Positions 5,271 through 5,310 of a stretch of 5,310 bases of DNA are shown here, piece by piece (the stretch's first letter is position 1; each line of letters starts with the position of its first letter). The DNA lies in the NCBI GenBank assembly GCA_002367255.1, contig DFBD01000010.1, positions 1-5,310 of the forward strand, read 5' to 3'. The notes below the pieces were generated by a model that saw only the letters and a program-made list of their open reading frames with translations, searched no databases and was not told the DNA's origin. The translations under genes were made by a program, and so were the position numbers. The DNA is from Rhodobacterales bacterium UBA3089. Its GTDB lineage: Bacteria > Pseudomonadota > Alphaproteobacteria > Rhodobacterales > Rhodobacteraceae.

Positions 5271-5310
5271 AGCCACCCGAAACATTAATGTACGCTCCAA
5301 CTCGCGCCCT
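5269..5310 (-). CDS. 3' end of an upstream gene, frame unresolved
   Basis: Only about 40-57 bases of the preceding gene are present and two frames remain open. One ends RARVGAYINVSGG with TGA at 5271-5269, just before g6's ribosome binding site. The other ends TLMFRVAERNLP with TGA at 5255-5253, overlapping the g6 ATG by 4 nt as other pairs here do. I list the first because it gives normal spacing to g6 and an alternating strand-like end. In RcGTA the neighbour is the major capsid g5, but neither end resembles the usual HK97-type capsid C-terminus (RVGG followed by about 15 residues including an AIKLL-like strand). A small accessory gene between g5 and g6 is therefore possible. No function is assigned. 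Confidence 0.35.
   Translation of the reverse strand, partial: RARVGAYINVSGG

Noticed and set aside
1..5310. Intrinsic terminators, tRNA, CRISPR repeats, insertion sequences or attachment sites
   Set aside because: No hairpin followed by a T-run between genes, no repeated units, no inverted terminal repeats and no tRNA-like sequence were seen; coding sequence fills nearly the whole window.

Overview
This window is the tail-and-connector half of a gene transfer agent (GTA) cluster of the Rhodobacter capsulatus type (RcGTA). Eleven consecutive genes, all on the minus strand, correspond in order and product to RcGTA g6, g7, g8, g9, g10, g10.1, g11, g12, g13, g14 and the beginning of g15. The gene order runs from the right end of the window to the left. 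The protein sequences and this fixed order point to an alphaproteobacterium of the order Rhodobacterales. Base composition is only moderately GC-rich and codon third positions are mixed, which fits a marine Roseobacter-type member better than a high-GC Rhodobacter; genus cannot be decided from this window.

Layout, in transcription order: the 3' end of an upstream gene (about 5269-5310, reading frame unresolved); g6 head-tail connector (4678-5256); g7 head-tail adaptor/stopper (4349-4681); g8 tail terminator, DUF3168 (3933-4352); g9 major tail protein (3504-3917); g10 tail assembly chaperone (3208-3504); g10.1 small second chaperone (3020-3211); g11 short tape measure (2370-3017); g12 distal tail protein, DUF2460 (1722-2354); g13 hub protein, DUF2163 (859-1722); g14 NlpC/P60 cell-wall peptidase (453-869); g15 N-terminus of the large baseplate/host-specificity protein (1-453, runs off the left edge).

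The genes are packed as one transcription unit. Seven of the ten junctions are overlaps (1, 4 or 11 nt) and the other three gaps are 2, 15 and 15 nt. Two genes use non-ATG starts set by the overlaps (TTG for g7, GTG for g10.1). No promoter, terminator, RNA gene, mobile element, integrase, lysis gene or repeat array was seen, and there is no gene-free stretch longer than 15 nt between the GTA genes. None of the reading frames is broken and the key residues that can be checked (the Cys/His/His triad of g14, the four C-terminal-domain cysteines of g13) are present, so this half of the particle appears intact.

Together the products would close the portal of a filled head (g6, g7), cap and build a short tail tube (g8, g9, with g10/g10.1 as assembly chaperones and g11 as length ruler), and make the baseplate that contacts and penetrates the recipient cell (g12-g15). 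This system is known; the less obvious points here are a possible -1 frameshift route joining g10 to g10.1, an AT-rich leader before the major tail gene, and an upstream gene end that does not look like the expected capsid C-terminus.
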